From Bacteroidota bacterium (GTDB lineage Bacteria > Bacteroidota > Bacteroidia > Chitinophagales > Chitinophagaceae), in assembly GCA_005884665.1 (NCBI GenBank), contig VBAT01000013.1, positions 10,882-64,520 of the forward strand: DNA of 53,639 bases, written 5' to 3'. Each line of letters starts with the position of its first letter. Position 1 is the first letter of the stretch. The notes below the pieces were generated by a model that was not told where the DNA came from, did not search any database, and saw only the letters and a list, made by a program, of their open reading frames with translations. Below, piece by piece: positions 44,933 through 53,639 of the stretch. A program made the position numbers and the translations under genes.

Positions 44933-45847
44933 ATGAATAGCAAGCTCACCAGTTGGGGCCTTTTCCTGCTGATCTGTTGTATCTGGGGCAGCTCTTTTAT
45001 CCTGATGAAATGGGGATTGTATGATTCTAAGTGGAACCCGATCTTATCGCCTTACCAGGTAGCTGCAATAAGATTATTGTCAGCCGGCATTGTCATGCTT
45101 CCCTTCCTGCGTCCTGCTTTAAAAAATATTCCCCGGTATGTTGTACTGTACGTTTTGCTAAGCGGGTGGCTGGGCAGTTTTTTCCCGGCATTCTTGTTTT
45201 GCATAGCAGAAACAAAGGTTGACAGTGCGTTTGCCGGCACTCTCAATGCCATTACTCCTTTGTTTGTTATTATTACCGGCGCTGTTTTCTTCAATCTGCG
45301 GACCACTACTATTAAAGTAATCGGTGTGCTGGTTGGACTGGCCGGAAGCGCGCTGCTTGTTTATGCCAATTCATCACGACCACTCGGGGAGATCGCTTAT
45401 GCGGGCTTTGTATTGCTGGCCACTTTCTTTTATGGTTGCAATGTAAATATGATATCAAAAAAACTTGCAGGCATTTCTTCCATGCATATCGCAGCAATCG
45501 CCTTTGCCGGTTTGATCCCGCCATCACTTGCCATCCTGCTCTCGACCGGGTATTTTAATCTGCCTCTCGCAACACATGGTTACGTTACAAGCACCATCGC
45601 CGGTTGCATCCTGGGAATCGTCGGTACTGCTGTTGCTTCCGTATTGTTCTATATACTGGTAAAAAAATCAGGCGGTTTATTTGCTTCGCTGGTTACATAC
45701 GGCATACCCTTTGTCGCCATCAGCTGGGGCATTTATTACGGAGAAAAAATAACTGGTCTCCACATCCTTGGATTGGCTATTATCCTGACTGGCGTGTATG
45801 TGGCCAATCTCAAAGGCCGCGCTGTCAGAAACAGGGATACTACCTGA
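44933..45847 (+). CDS. EamA/DMT-superfamily transporter
   Basis: An inner membrane transporter with about ten hydrophobic helices in two EamA repeats (GLFLLICCIWGSSFILMKWGL, STIAGCILGIVGTAVASVLFY, VTYGIPFVAISWGIYYGEKI). The start at 44933 (MNSKLTSWGL) gives 304 residues, the usual size; the frame is open to 44852, which would add a non-conserved hydrophobic stretch. Substrate unknown. Its TGA (45845-45847) directly abuts the end of the convergent frr gene. Confidence 0.9.
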   Translation: MNSKLTSWGLFLLICCIWGSSFILMKWGLYDSKWNPILSPYQVAAIRLLSAGIVMLPFLRPALKNIPRYVVLYVLLSGWLGSFFPAFLFCIAETKVDSAFAGTLNAITPLFVIITGAVFFNLRTTTIKVIGVLVGLAGSALLVYANSSRPLGEIAYAGFVLLATFFYGCNVNMISKKLAGISSMHIAAIAFAGLIPPSLAILLSTGYFNLPLATHGYVTSTIAGCILGIVGTAVASVLFYILVKKSGGLFASLVTYGIPFVAISWGIYYGEKITGLHILGLAIILTGVYVANLKGRAVRNRDTT

Positions 45848-46411
45848 TCATACTGACATGATCTCTTTTTCCTTTGAAGCAAGATGCTTCTCCACGGCAG
45901 CAATGAATTTATCTGTCACCTGCTGTACACTTGTTTCAGCATCCTTGGCTGCATCTTCGCTGAGGCCGTTTTTCTGTAGGCGCTTGATATGTTCAATAGC
46001 GTCCCGCCGGATATTGCGGATGGCTACTTTTGAATGTTCTCCTTCTCCCAGGCATCTTTTTACGAGCTCTCTCCTTCTTTCTTCCGTTAAGGGCGGTAAA
46101 AAAATGCGGATCATGCCGCCGTCATTCTGTGGCGTAATGCCGATATTGGCTGCAATAATGGCTCTTTCGATCGGTTGCAACATATTCTTTTCCCAGGGCT
46201 GAATGCTCAAAGTCCGGACATCCATTACGTTGATATTCGAAACCTGGTTGATTGGCATGGGGGAGCCATAATAATCCACGACAATGCCATCCAGCATTTG
46301 TGGGTTGGCTTTACCGGCCCTGATCTTTAACAATTCCGTTTCAAGGTGACCGATTGCTTTCTGCATATGATCCTCCGCCGTTGCAATGATCGAGGAAACA
46401 TCGTCTGACAT
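45848..46411 (-). CDS. frr: ribosome recycling factor
   Basis: RRF with EF-G splits ribosomes after termination. The 187-residue protein is complete: MQKAIGHLETELLKIRAGKANPQMLDGIVVDYYG, RTLSIQPWEKNMLQPIERAI, NDGGMIRIFLPPLTEERRREL and the C-terminal helix. The stop codon begins exactly next to the stop of the convergent EamA gene, with no bases between. Confidence 0.98.
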   Translation of the reverse strand: MSDDVSSIIATAEDHMQKAIGHLETELLKIRAGKANPQMLDGIVVDYYGSPMPINQVSNINVMDVRTLSIQPWEKNMLQPIERAIIAANIGITPQNDGGMIRIFLPPLTEERRRELVKRCLGEGEHSKVAIRNIRRDAIEHIKRLQKNGLSEDAAKDAETSVQQVTDKFIAAVEKHLASKEKEIMSV

Positions 46412-46485
46412 AATTTATTCTTTTCGTTTCAAAAAACCGGCCCTTAAAAATCGGGCGGAAGGCAAAGCTAATAAAAGCAGAACTT

Positions 46486-46519
46486 AAAAAAAAAGCAGAA
46501 AGGAAGTGTCCTTTCTGCT
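46486..46519 (-). terminator. intrinsic terminator of the WecA/MraY-type gene
   Basis: Perfect 11-bp arms AGCAGAAAGGA (46494-46504) and TCCTTTCTGCT (46509-46519), loop AGTG, followed on the minus strand by nine T (46486-46494). It lies 20 bp after the stop of the minus-strand gene ending at 46540. Confidence 0.9.
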
Positions 46520-46539
46520 CTCAATAAGCTTGAAATATC

Positions 46540-47685
46540 TTATTTCTGGTCCGCGGTAGCCACTTCGGCATCCTGCGTCAGGTTGACAACCTTGGAAGGA
46601 GTTTTTAATTCTGCTACAGTGTCCATCCGTTTCGCGATGACCATTGTGCGAAGAGGTTTGCGGTAATATAATAGTCCGAGCCCAATAAACGACACAGTCA
46701 GCATGATCAGGAGCAGCATAGTGGAACCAAGCGAACGTCCCATATATGCCATCACAACAAAGCAGACGTTTATCAGCACGCAGGTGGTTGTAACCCCTGC
46801 ATGACCGAGTCCCCAACCCAATAACAGGTGATGAACATGGTTGCGGTCGGGTGTAAAAGGCGATCGCCCGTTGAAGATGCGGATAGCAAATACACGGAGC
46901 GTATCGAGTAAAGGAACAATCAAAATTGCAAAGCCAATAGCCACTGCTGATTCCACAGGCACCAATACATTAGGTTCGCTGGCTACATTGATGAACTTAA
47001 TAACGAGGATCGCGTTCACCAGGCCGATCATCAGCGATCCCGAATCGCCCATAAAAATCTTTGCAGGGTTATGATTAAATATCAGGAAAGCAATCAGGCT
47101 GCCGGATAGTGCAAATGCCAGTAGCGCATACGCCTGGTAAGGTTTACCCAACATAAAGAAATAAGTCCCAAAAATCAGCATCGTGAGAATACCGAGACTT
47201 GTAGCCAGCCCATCGACACCATCGATAAGGTTAAAGGAGTTGATCACGACAATTATCGTAAGATATGAAAGCGCATAGCTGAATGCGATCGGTAACTCTT
47301 CAAATCCAAACAGGCCGTGCATGCTTGTAATGCGGATTTCACCCAGGTGAATGAGTATCGATGCCGCTACCATTTGGCCGACAAATTTCTTACTGGCAGA
47401 CAACACGATCAGGTCGTCTTTCAGACCCAGGAAGAAAATGACCAGCGCGGCCGCAAAGAAATATTGAAATTCAGGGTTCCAGTGTCCCTGGATAGATAGC
47501 AAAGAAGCCAACAGGAAACCCCCGAAAATGCCAACACCACCCAAAGAAGCTACGGGCTGTGTGTGAACTTTTCTTTCATCGGGGACATCATAAAGCTTTT
47601 TTTGATCTGCAATTTGTAAAATGACCGGAATCGCCAGGAAGGAAATGATGAAGGACACAGAGGCGGTCAGTAAAATATCGAGCAT
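46540..47685 (-). CDS. WecA/MraY-type undecaprenyl-phosphate sugar-1-phosphate transferase
   Basis: A 381-residue inner membrane protein with about ten helices that transfers a sugar-1-phosphate, probably GlcNAc-1-P, to undecaprenyl phosphate and so starts surface polysaccharide synthesis. Motifs: DVPDERKVHTQPVASLGGVGIF, FFLGLKDDLIVLS, NSFNLIDGVDGLATSLG, FMGDSGSLMIG, and the cytoplasmic TPDRNHVHHLL, typical of the WecA/TagO group rather than MraY itself. It is a single gene with its own promoter and terminator. Confidence 0.94.
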   Translation of the reverse strand: MLDILLTASVSFIISFLAIPVILQIADQKKLYDVPDERKVHTQPVASLGGVGIFGGFLLASLLSIQGHWNPEFQYFFAAALVIFFLGLKDDLIVLSASKKFVGQMVAASILIHLGEIRITSMHGLFGFEELPIAFSYALSYLTIIVVINSFNLIDGVDGLATSLGILTMLIFGTYFFMLGKPYQAYALLAFALSGSLIAFLIFNHNPAKIFMGDSGSLMIGLVNAILVIKFINVASEPNVLVPVESAVAIGFAILIVPLLDTLRVFAIRIFNGRSPFTPDRNHVHHLLLGWGLGHAGVTTTCVLINVCFVVMAYMGRSLGSTMLLLIMLTVSFIGLGLLYYRKPLRTMVIAKRMDTVAELKTPSKVVNLTQDAEVATADQK

Positions 47686-47705
47686 CGGAATCGGTTTTTC
47701 AGGTA

Positions 47706-47713
47706 CAAAAATA
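47706..47713 (-). promoter_or_regulatory. candidate -7 element of the WecA-type gene
   Basis: Minus strand reads TATTTTTG, a full match to TAnnTTTG, 20 nt before the ATG at 47685. No -33 TTTG at the right distance is seen. Confidence 0.4.
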
Positions 47714-47923
47714 ATCGTTACCCTATTAGTTTATTCTCGTTATCAATTTTTTAATACGGAATTCATTCCTGCTACATCTGTTCACAGGTGAACCGGACTA
47801 ATTTGTTAGCACATTAAACGACTTTGGTGGAATTGATAACGAAAAAGATTGCACATTTGCAAGCCTAACGTGGTGATTTGAGGCGGCAAGATACAAAAAG
47901 TTTAAATCTATAATATTTTATTT

Positions 47924-48757
47924 ATGGCAGAACTTACGGCAATCGCAAATCAGGTACGAAGAGATATCGTTCGGATGGTACATGGATCAGCAAGTGGCCA
48001 TCCCGGAGGCTCCCTGGGGTGTGCCGATTTTTTTACGGCATTATATTTCAAAGTGATGAAGCACGATCCGGCTTTTCACATGGACGCTCGCAACGAAGAC
48101 ATTTTTTTTCTGTCGAATGGACATATTTCCCCGGTATTTTATTCCACACTCGCCCGTTCGGGTTATTTTGACGTGAAAGAACTGGCGACTTTCCGAAAAA
48201 TAAACTCGCGATTGCAGGGTCACCCCGCTACCCACGAGCATTTACCGGGTGTGCGTGTCGCCTCCGGTTCGCTCGGACAGGGAATGAGCGTAGCTATTGG
48301 CGCTGCGCTGGCAAAAAAATTAAACGCCGACAAAAATCTTGTGTATTCGCTTCATGGTGACGGGGAACTGGACGAAGGACAAATCTGGGAAGCGATCATG
48401 TTTGCAGTACACCATAAAGTTGACAATCTAATTTCAACAGTTGACTGGAATGGCCAGCAGATAGATGGTACTACGGAAAAAGTTATGAACCTCGGTAATA
48501 TCCGGCAAAAATTCGAAGCTTTTGGGTGGTTGACACTTGAAATGAATGGCAATAACATGGATGAAGTCGTGAAAACGCTGGAAAAAGCCAAATCAATGAC
48601 CGGCCAGGAAAAACCTGTTGCCATCATGATGCATACAATAATGGGCAAGGGCGTCGACTTCATGGAGAATGATCACAATTGGCACGGCATCGCACCCAAC
48701 GACGAACAGTTAGCGAAAGCGCTGACTCAATTACCCGAGACATTAGGAGACTATTAG
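47924..48757 (+). CDS. transketolase, N-terminal subunit
   Basis: The 277-residue protein is the ThDP-binding half of a split transketolase: HGSASGHPGGSLGCADFFTALYF, FLSNGHISPVFYSTLARSG, VASGSLGQGMSVAIGAALAKK, the ThDP motif GDGELDEGQIWEAIMFAVHHK ... VDWNGQQIDG, and NWHGIAPNDEQ at the end. It needs a C-terminal (pyrimidine-binding) subunit. In many Bacteroidota with split transketolase the C-subunit gene follows directly, but here the next gene is a convergent LolE-like permease. The C-half must lie elsewhere. Confidence 0.93.
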   Translation: MAELTAIANQVRRDIVRMVHGSASGHPGGSLGCADFFTALYFKVMKHDPAFHMDARNEDIFFLSNGHISPVFYSTLARSGYFDVKELATFRKINSRLQGHPATHEHLPGVRVASGSLGQGMSVAIGAALAKKLNADKNLVYSLHGDGELDEGQIWEAIMFAVHHKVDNLISTVDWNGQQIDGTTEKVMNLGNIRQKFEAFGWLTLEMNGNNMDEVVKTLEKAKSMTGQEKPVAIMMHTIMGKGVDFMENDHNWHGIAPNDEQLAKALTQLPETLGDY

Positions 48758-48873
48758 AATCGCTGATTTTTAGGATGAACATGATTTCGCAGAACCGAAT
48801 GGACCATCATGAGTGGTCAGTTGCTACATTATCTCTCCGCGAAATCAGCATTTCTTCCGTGAAGTCCGCGATC

Positions 48874-50097
48874 TTACTCACTTCTCAATGAGAACTCCTG
48901 GTCAAAAACTTTTCTTGATGGCAGCCAGGATGCTATTAAGGAAATGACAAAAACTGTGGCGCCTACCAACACAAAATTTGTCCATTGGAGTTTCACCGGG
49001 AAATAATCGATCAGGAATGAGCCTCCTTCCAGCTTGATCAGGTGGTATTTTACCTGCAATGTTGCAATTACCAGGGCCAGCACCATTCCGATAGCTCCTC
49101 CCATCAGTGCAAGCAACAGTCCTTCGGAGATAAATATCTTTTGTATAAAAGTTTTATTCCCGCCCAGCGCATATAGTACGTTAATGTCTTTCTGTTTTTC
49201 AAGTATCAGCATCCGCAATGCACTGATCATAGTAAAAGCGGCAACGACAAGTATCAGCGAAAGCACACCATAGATGATCCATCGTTCCATGTTCATGACC
49301 GAATAAAGGCCCTGGTTTTGTTGAAAACGGTTTTCGATGGTATAGTTGCTGTCAAAGATCTTGCGCAACTCTGCCTTGATATCTTCGGTTGCGGAAGGAT
49401 CGTCCAGCTTTATTTCGATGCTGGTATATTCATCAGGCCCCAGTTTCAAAGCCCTTTTCGCAAAATCGATATTGGTAATGCCGTATTTGTTATCAAAATC
49501 CTGTTGAATCATAAAAGCACCGGAAGCCTGGATAGTATCAATGCTCACATTTTCTGTTGGGTCAAGTCCTGTTATTTTACCTCTTCTTGGTAAATAGATC
49601 TGTAAGCCATAAATATCCCGGTCAGCGCGTATGCCTAACGCATTTTCAACAACGGCGCCCAGGATGAGCAACGGTCTTTCGCCAGTCCCTGGATCGTATT
49701 CGCCTTTGAAAATATGATCCGCCACTCCGCTTACATAGCGATAATTTTCATCCACGCCTTTCATCACGATCACTGCCTGGGATTCGCCGCTCTGCAGGAA
49801 AGCTTTTTCTTCCACGATCATTGAAAACACTTTAACTCCTTTTACTCCCCTCAATTTTTGCAATTGCTCGGGTGTTACTGTTATTGTTTTACCGGAAGCG
49901 GGGGATATGCGCAGGTCCGCATAAAAAGAAGAGTACAGCGATTTTACCAGGTCCTCAAATCCGTTGAAGACGCTTAATACCAGGATCAGCGATGCACTGC
50001 CGATTATAATGGCTACTATGCTGATCCAGGCAATGACATTGATGGCATTGGTGGATTTTTTCGCTTTAAAGTATCGCCAGGCAAAAAGGAGATGCAA
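48874..50097 (-). CDS. LolC/LolE-type ABC transporter permease
   Basis: A 407-residue permease with four membrane helices in the FtsX/MacB arrangement: an N-terminal helix after LLFAWRYFKAKKSTNAINVIAWISIVAI, a periplasmic domain of about 200 residues (to residue 265), and three C-terminal helices (WIIYGVLSLILVVAAFTMIS, ISEGLLLALMGGAIGMVLAL, NFVLVGATVFVISLIASWLPS). This is the pattern of lipoprotein-releasing LolC/E proteins. No LolD ATPase gene is adjacent. It is 61 bp after rbfA on the same strand, and may form an operon with it. Confidence 0.9.
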   Translation of the reverse strand: MHLLFAWRYFKAKKSTNAINVIAWISIVAIIIGSASLILVLSVFNGFEDLVKSLYSSFYADLRISPASGKTITVTPEQLQKLRGVKGVKVFSMIVEEKAFLQSGESQAVIVMKGVDENYRYVSGVADHIFKGEYDPGTGERPLLILGAVVENALGIRADRDIYGLQIYLPRRGKITGLDPTENVSIDTIQASGAFMIQQDFDNKYGITNIDFAKRALKLGPDEYTSIEIKLDDPSATEDIKAELRKIFDSNYTIENRFQQNQGLYSVMNMERWIIYGVLSLILVVAAFTMISALRMLILEKQKDINVLYALGGNKTFIQKIFISEGLLLALMGGAIGMVLALVIATLQVKYHLIKLEGGSFLIDYFPVKLQWTNFVLVGATVFVISLIASWLPSRKVFDQEFSLRSE

Positions 50098-50158
50098 GTT
50101 TCGGGTTTGATATTTCGGTTAACGTTTAAAATTCAGCGCTATTTTTCGCAAGGCCTGT

Positions 50159-50542
50159 TTACTTTTTGCTTTTCTTTTGCCCGTTGTCTTTGTCCTCTTC
50201 AATCTTTTTAAATAGCTCTTCCATTTTGAATACGTGGTCCAGAGTATCGTCATGAAAGAATTTCAATACAGGTATGCTTCGCAACTGGTGCCTTACTTTG
50301 GCCGCCAGTTCTTTTTTTATCTCATGATGGCGTTCATCTATTTTTTTCAGGGCGTCCTTCACATCACTGACCTGGAAAAAACTAAGATAGAATCTTGCTT
50401 CCAGGAGATCGGGGGTCACTTTCACCGATGAAATAGATACCATCCCACCACCGATCATATTTAGGCCCAACCGTTGAAAGATGAGATTCATCTCTTCGTT
50501 CAGCAGCCCGGCTATCTGTTTTTGACGTTTTCCTTCTTCCAT
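50159..50542 (-). CDS. rbfA: ribosome-binding factor A
   Basis: RbfA binds the 30S subunit in late 16S rRNA maturation. The 127-residue protein has the KH-like core: KRQKQIAGLLNEEMNLIFQR, ISSVKVTPDLLEARFYLSFF, and ELAAKVRHQLRSIPVLKFFHDDTLDHVFKMEELFKKI, ending in a Lys-rich tail. It precedes the LolE-like gene and is divergent from the MsbA-like exporter. Confidence 0.95.
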   Translation of the reverse strand: MEEGKRQKQIAGLLNEEMNLIFQRLGLNMIGGGMVSISSVKVTPDLLEARFYLSFFQVSDVKDALKKIDERHHEIKKELAAKVRHQLRSIPVLKFFHDDTLDHVFKMEELFKKIEEDKDNGQKKSKK

Positions 50543-50634
50543 TAGTTGTTAATCTTTATTGACCACCGGTAATCATCTTCGGCAGACGATGTAAAATTAG
50601 TTACTTTGCGCCGTTTAAGCACTTTAAGCAGGCT

Positions 50635-52443
50635 ATGAAGAAATATTCCCGGATTTTTAACTATTTGAAGAACTATAAAGGCAAAATCGGTCTTTATTTC
50701 ATCTGCATTATCCTGTCCATCATATTTGCCATCGCATCCTTCAGTATGCTGTCTCCTTTCTTTGACCTTATCTTCAACGGCAACAAGACAGGTTTTGAAA
50801 AAAAAGCAGACAACCCGGCGATGGAAAGCCTGCGGAATTTTATTTTCGGGCAGGTAGGTGATATGAAGCCGATAGCGGCCCTGGCACTAATCTGCATGAT
50901 CATTGTAGTTTCTATTCTCCTGAAAAATTTATTTCTCTACTTTTCATTTGTTATCCTCAACCCGCTAAAAAATAAAATTGTCAATGACCTTCGATCGGAA
51001 ATTTATAATAAGATCCTGCGCCTCCCGATAGGATATTTTACCGAAAAAAGAAAAGGCGATCTTATTAGCCGCTTTACAAATGACGTGGCGGAAGTAGAAG
51101 GTTCTCTCATAGGCGCACTCGAAGGATGGATACGTGATCCTTTAACCATATTGGTAAATTTTGCCGTCCTGTTTTACATTAGCCCGAAGCTGACGATTGC
51201 GATCATTGTGTGTATCCCGGTAATTGGCTTTATCCTCGGACGAATCTCCAGGGCACTGAAAAAACAATCCAGCGATGTGGCGGTTAAGTATGGAGAATCT
51301 GTATCTGTACTTGACGAAACACTCAATGGTCTTCGCGTCATTAAAGCTTTCAATATAGAAAAAGTTTTAAAAGGACGATTTGAATCCATCAATGACGAAT
51401 TGCTTCATGCAAGAAATAAAATAAGTCGCCGGCGTGATATGGCTTCCCCGATGTCGGAGTTCCTGGGTGTGTTGGTTTTTGTCGGCATTCTCTGGTTCGG
51501 CGGGCAGCTTATCCTGGGTCATAAGATCGCGTTGGCTCCTTCTACTTTCCTGGCCTATCTCGCTTTATTCTATAATATCATTACACCGGTTAAAACTCTC
51601 TCCACTTCTTTCAGCAATATGCAAAAAGGAAGCGCCGCTATTTCACGCATTGAAGAAATATTGAAGACCCCTGTGACGGTTGATGATAACCCTGGCGGCA
51701 GGATCATTCACTCATTTGATGATAAGATCGAATTCAGGAATGTGACCTTTGCTTACGATGACGCCGTAATACTGGACAATATCAACCTGGTTATCGAAAA
51801 AGGCAAGACCATTGCACTGGTAGGATCATCCGGAGCTGGCAAATCAACACTGGCTGACCTGGTTCCCCGGTTTCATGATGTTACAGGTGGGGAAGTATTG
51901 ATCGATGGCATCAATATCAAAGATTATTCGCTTCATTCTGTCCGTAGCCTGATGAGTATCGTAACCCAGGAACCGATCCTTTTCAACGACAGCATCGCCA
52001 ATAATATCAGGCTGGGTAAAGAAAACGCGACCGAAGAAGAGGTCGTACAGGCAGCCAAAGTAGCGAATGCTCATAATTTCATTGCTCACAAAGAAATGGG
52101 CTATGATTCCAATATCGGCGACCGGGGAAGCAAATTGAGCGGGGGTGAAAGGCAACGCTTAACCATTGCCAGGGCCTTACTAAAAAACCCACCCATACTT
52201 ATACTGGATGAAGCTACTTCTTCGCTCGATACTGAAAGCGAACGGCTGGTACAGGACGCTATCAATCACATGATGCAAAACCGCACCAGCATTGTTATCG
52301 CTCACCGGCTGTCTACGATCCGGCATGCTAACGAGATCATTGTGTTGCAAAAAGGGAAGATCGTGGAAAGAGGCAATCACGAACAACTGTTGCAGCAAAA
52401 TGGTTTTTATAAAAAACTGGTGGAGATGCAGGAAGTGAGATAA
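50635..52443 (+). CDS. MsbA-like ABC exporter
   Basis: A 602-residue half-transporter: six membrane helices in the first 330 residues (IGLYFICIILSIIFAIASFSM and others), coupling helix region LPIGYFTEKRKGDLISRFTNDV, then the ATPase with Walker A GSSGAGKST, Q-loop IVTQEP, signature LSGGERQR, Walker B ILILDEATSSLD and the switch His in VIAHRLS. This is the MsbA/lipid-exporter type; flipping of lipid A is the likely but unproven role, since many related exporters look the same. Confidence 0.93.
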   Translation: MKKYSRIFNYLKNYKGKIGLYFICIILSIIFAIASFSMLSPFFDLIFNGNKTGFEKKADNPAMESLRNFIFGQVGDMKPIAALALICMIIVVSILLKNLFLYFSFVILNPLKNKIVNDLRSEIYNKILRLPIGYFTEKRKGDLISRFTNDVAEVEGSLIGALEGWIRDPLTILVNFAVLFYISPKLTIAIIVCIPVIGFILGRISRALKKQSSDVAVKYGESVSVLDETLNGLRVIKAFNIEKVLKGRFESINDELLHARNKISRRRDMASPMSEFLGVLVFVGILWFGGQLILGHKIALAPSTFLAYLALFYNIITPVKTLSTSFSNMQKGSAAISRIEEILKTPVTVDDNPGGRIIHSFDDKIEFRNVTFAYDDAVILDNINLVIEKGKTIALVGSSGAGKSTLADLVPRFHDVTGGEVLIDGINIKDYSLHSVRSLMSIVTQEPILFNDSIANNIRLGKENATEEEVVQAAKVANAHNFIAHKEMGYDSNIGDRGSKLSGGERQRLTIARALLKNPPILILDEATSSLDTESERLVQDAINHMMQNRTSIVIAHRLSTIRHANEIIVLQKGKIVERGNHEQLLQQNGFYKKLVEMQEVR

Positions 52444-52470
52444 TGATAATTTGAAAATTGATCAATTTGA

Positions 52471-52487
52471 TCCCGCCCAAGGCGGGA
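52471..52487. repeat. TCCCGCC/GGCGGGA hairpin
   Basis: Perfect 7-bp arms (52471-52477, 52481-52487) with loop CAA, between the convergent exporter and cytochrome genes. It is of the same CCCGCC/GGCGGG form as the hairpin at 14834-14856 and might act as a shared terminator. Confidence 0.5.
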
Positions 52488-52511
52488 GAAAATGCGCTGA
52501 AGTTACTTAAC

Positions 52512-52946
52512 TCATCTGCTGCTCACATAGTCAACAATTGCATCTATTTCGTCATCGGTAATATCCGGGAAACTCAGCATCATCGTGCCATACTTGTTCC
52601 TTAGCTCTCTTGTATAAGCATTGGTCTGCATGAACTTTTCGGGATTCCTTATCCATTTATACAATTGTTGCCTGTCCGACCATTGAGGATTTTCCATTAT
52701 GCTGGAAAGGCGAGGCCCGATCATATCTCTTGCTATATTATGGCAGGAAGCGCATTTACGCAAAAACAAAGTTTTTCCATAAGCGGCATTTTCGGAAACT
52801 GGTGCTGTTACACTGGATTGGGTCCCGCAAAAGTCTTCGGTACCGCGATCTTTAGTAGTGGAAATTGTTGAGAAAATAAAATACCCTGTTGCAATGGCGG
52901 CGAGAATCAAATGCGCAGTAGTTATATAACTGATCTGCCTGTTCAC
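52512..52946 (-). CDS. membrane-anchored cytochrome c
   Basis: A 144-residue protein with an N-terminal membrane anchor (AHLILAAIATGYFIFSTI) and a class I cytochrome c domain: haem motif CASCH in FLRKCASCHNIARDMIGP, the sixth-ligand Met in GTMMLSFPDIT, and the C-terminal helix ITDDEIDAIVDYV. It faces the periplasm and carries electrons, but no partner oxidase is near. The start is a GTG (52944-52946); no closer ATG fits the anchor. A -7 box lies only 4 nt upstream. Confidence 0.92.
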   Translation of the reverse strand: MNRQISYITTAHLILAAIATGYFIFSTISTTKDRGTEDFCGTQSSVTAPVSENAAYGKTLFLRKCASCHNIARDMIGPRLSSIMENPQWSDRQQLYKWIRNPEKFMQTNAYTRELRNKYGTMMLSFPDITDDEIDAIVDYVSSR

Positions 52947-52950
52947 AGCA

Positions 52951-52958
52951 CAAAGTTA
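52951..52958 (-). promoter_or_regulatory. candidate -7 element of the cytochrome c gene
   Basis: Minus strand reads TAACTTTG, a full match to TAnnTTTG, ending 4 nt before the GTG start. If real, the mRNA would be leaderless or nearly so. Confidence 0.35.
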
Positions 52959-52982
52959 CTAATTATCAAATTGCTCTTGTCG

Positions 52983-53630
52983 CTACAGTTTATGTAAACC
53001 GATCTTCACTGCATATAATGCTAGGGCTACTCGAGTTTTCACACCCAGTTTCTCAAACAACGAATCCCGGTAACTTTCTACGGTCCGGGCGCTACAGAAC
53101 ATCTTCTCGCCGATTTCTTTATAGGTCAATTCAGTGCAGGCGTGCTGCAAAAACTCTTTTTCTCTTTCGCTCAGATGAATACCGGAATGTTTATCCTCGT
53201 CACCTGATGCAAGGCTATGCAACACCCGGCTGGTGGCCCAATCAGGATAATAAAAACCCCGTTCGACGAGACTATGCAGCGCTTTTTCCAGTTCAACCGG
53301 GTGAACGTTTTTCTGCAAATATGCTTTTGCACCACATTTTATCATTTTTATCAGCGACTGGTCATCGCCCTGCATGGTCAGCGCCATTACCAGCACTTCA
53401 GGATGGTTCTCCTTTATCCATAGTGCGGTCTCGAACCCATCCATTACCGGCATGGATATATCCAGCAAAACAATGTCAGTTATATTCTTTTTTATCTTAA
53501 ATTTTTCAATGAGGTTTTTTCCATTTTCTGCTTCAAACAATACTTCGTAATCCCTAAATTGTTCAATAATGGATGTTATTGCCTTGGCAATAAGAATATG
53601 ATCGTCTATGATAGCAATGGTATGCGGCAT
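52983..53630 (-). CDS. NarL/LuxR-family response regulator at the window edge
   Basis: A complete 215-residue regulator: receiver domain (IAIIDDHILIAKAI, Asp57 in IVLLDISMPVMDG, MALTMQGDDQSLIKMIKCGAKAYLQKN) and a LuxR-type helix-turn-helix (LSEREKEFLQHACTELTYKEIGEKMF, ARTVESYRDSLFEKLGVKTR). The start at 53628-53630 is 9 bp from the right end, so its promoter and any partner kinase upstream are outside the window. It is 36 bp ahead of the cytochrome c gene on the same strand. Confidence 0.95.
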   Translation of the reverse strand: MPHTIAIIDDHILIAKAITSIIEQFRDYEVLFEAENGKNLIEKFKIKKNITDIVLLDISMPVMDGFETALWIKENHPEVLVMALTMQGDDQSLIKMIKCGAKAYLQKNVHPVELEKALHSLVERGFYYPDWATSRVLHSLASGDEDKHSGIHLSEREKEFLQHACTELTYKEIGEKMFCSARTVESYRDSLFEKLGVKTRVALALYAVKIGLHKL

Positions 53631-53639
53631 ATTAACCGG

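Overview
The window reads as a chromosomal segment of a Bacteroidota bacterium, most likely of the Chitinophagaceae or a close relative. The evidence is a SusC-type TonB-linked receptor, type IX secretion (T9SS) C-terminal domains, a GloVer-repeat protein, a regulator-propeller hybrid-like sensor kinase, LytS/LytR and NarL-type two-component systems, group II geranylgeranylglyceryl phosphate synthase, and promoters of the Bacteroidota form TTTG-N19/20-TAnnTTTG. TGA is an ordinary stop codon here (for example at the ends of the genes stopping at 34307 and 45847). I see no tRNA, rRNA, CRISPR array, prophage or intact insertion sequence.

Layout. 1-4.3 kb: a susC gene at the edge and a divergent AraC-type regulator whose last helix is cut by a TGA. 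4.6-7.6 kb: a six-gene minus-strand operon led by an ArsR repressor (ArsR, VOC, SRPBCC, DoxX, YdeI-like, DUF4256) with a clear promoter carrying two operator copies. 7.7-14.8 kb: two secreted pectate-lyase-like proteins flanking a methyltransferase; the larger carries ten PKD repeats and a T9SS domain. 14.9-18.4 kb: B12-dependent ribonucleotide reductase with a promoter region containing two DnaA boxes and a hairpin at the expected transcript start. 19.0-24.0 kb: GGGP synthase followed by a degenerate tandem duplication involving a TonB-C-like lipoprotein and M28 peptidases. 24.3-28.2 kb: LytTR response regulator and LytS-like kinase, divergent from dxs.

28.2-41.4 kb is a plus-strand run of surface and signalling genes: a lipoprotein, a subtilase, a 1001-residue sensor kinase with its NarL-type response regulator, a YadA-head-like repeat adhesin broken by a frameshift, a GloVer-repeat T9SS protein and an outer membrane beta-barrel protein. 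Three of these genes share an unusual -33 element, TACTATTG. 41.5-53.6 kb is mostly housekeeping: L,D-transpeptidase-like protein, OsmC, ScpA, MscL, PPK2, EamA transporter, Frr, a WecA/MraY-type transferase, the N-terminal half of transketolase, a LolE-like permease, RbfA, an MsbA-like exporter, a cytochrome c and a NarL-type regulator at the right edge.

The most interesting structures are the decayed duplication at 19.8-22.7 kb, the nonsense codon in the AraC regulator, the dual ArsR operator, the nrdJ control region and the shared TACTATTG promoters next to the broken adhesin. No wholly new multi-gene system is evident. All functional calls rest on reading motifs by eye; no database search was run.
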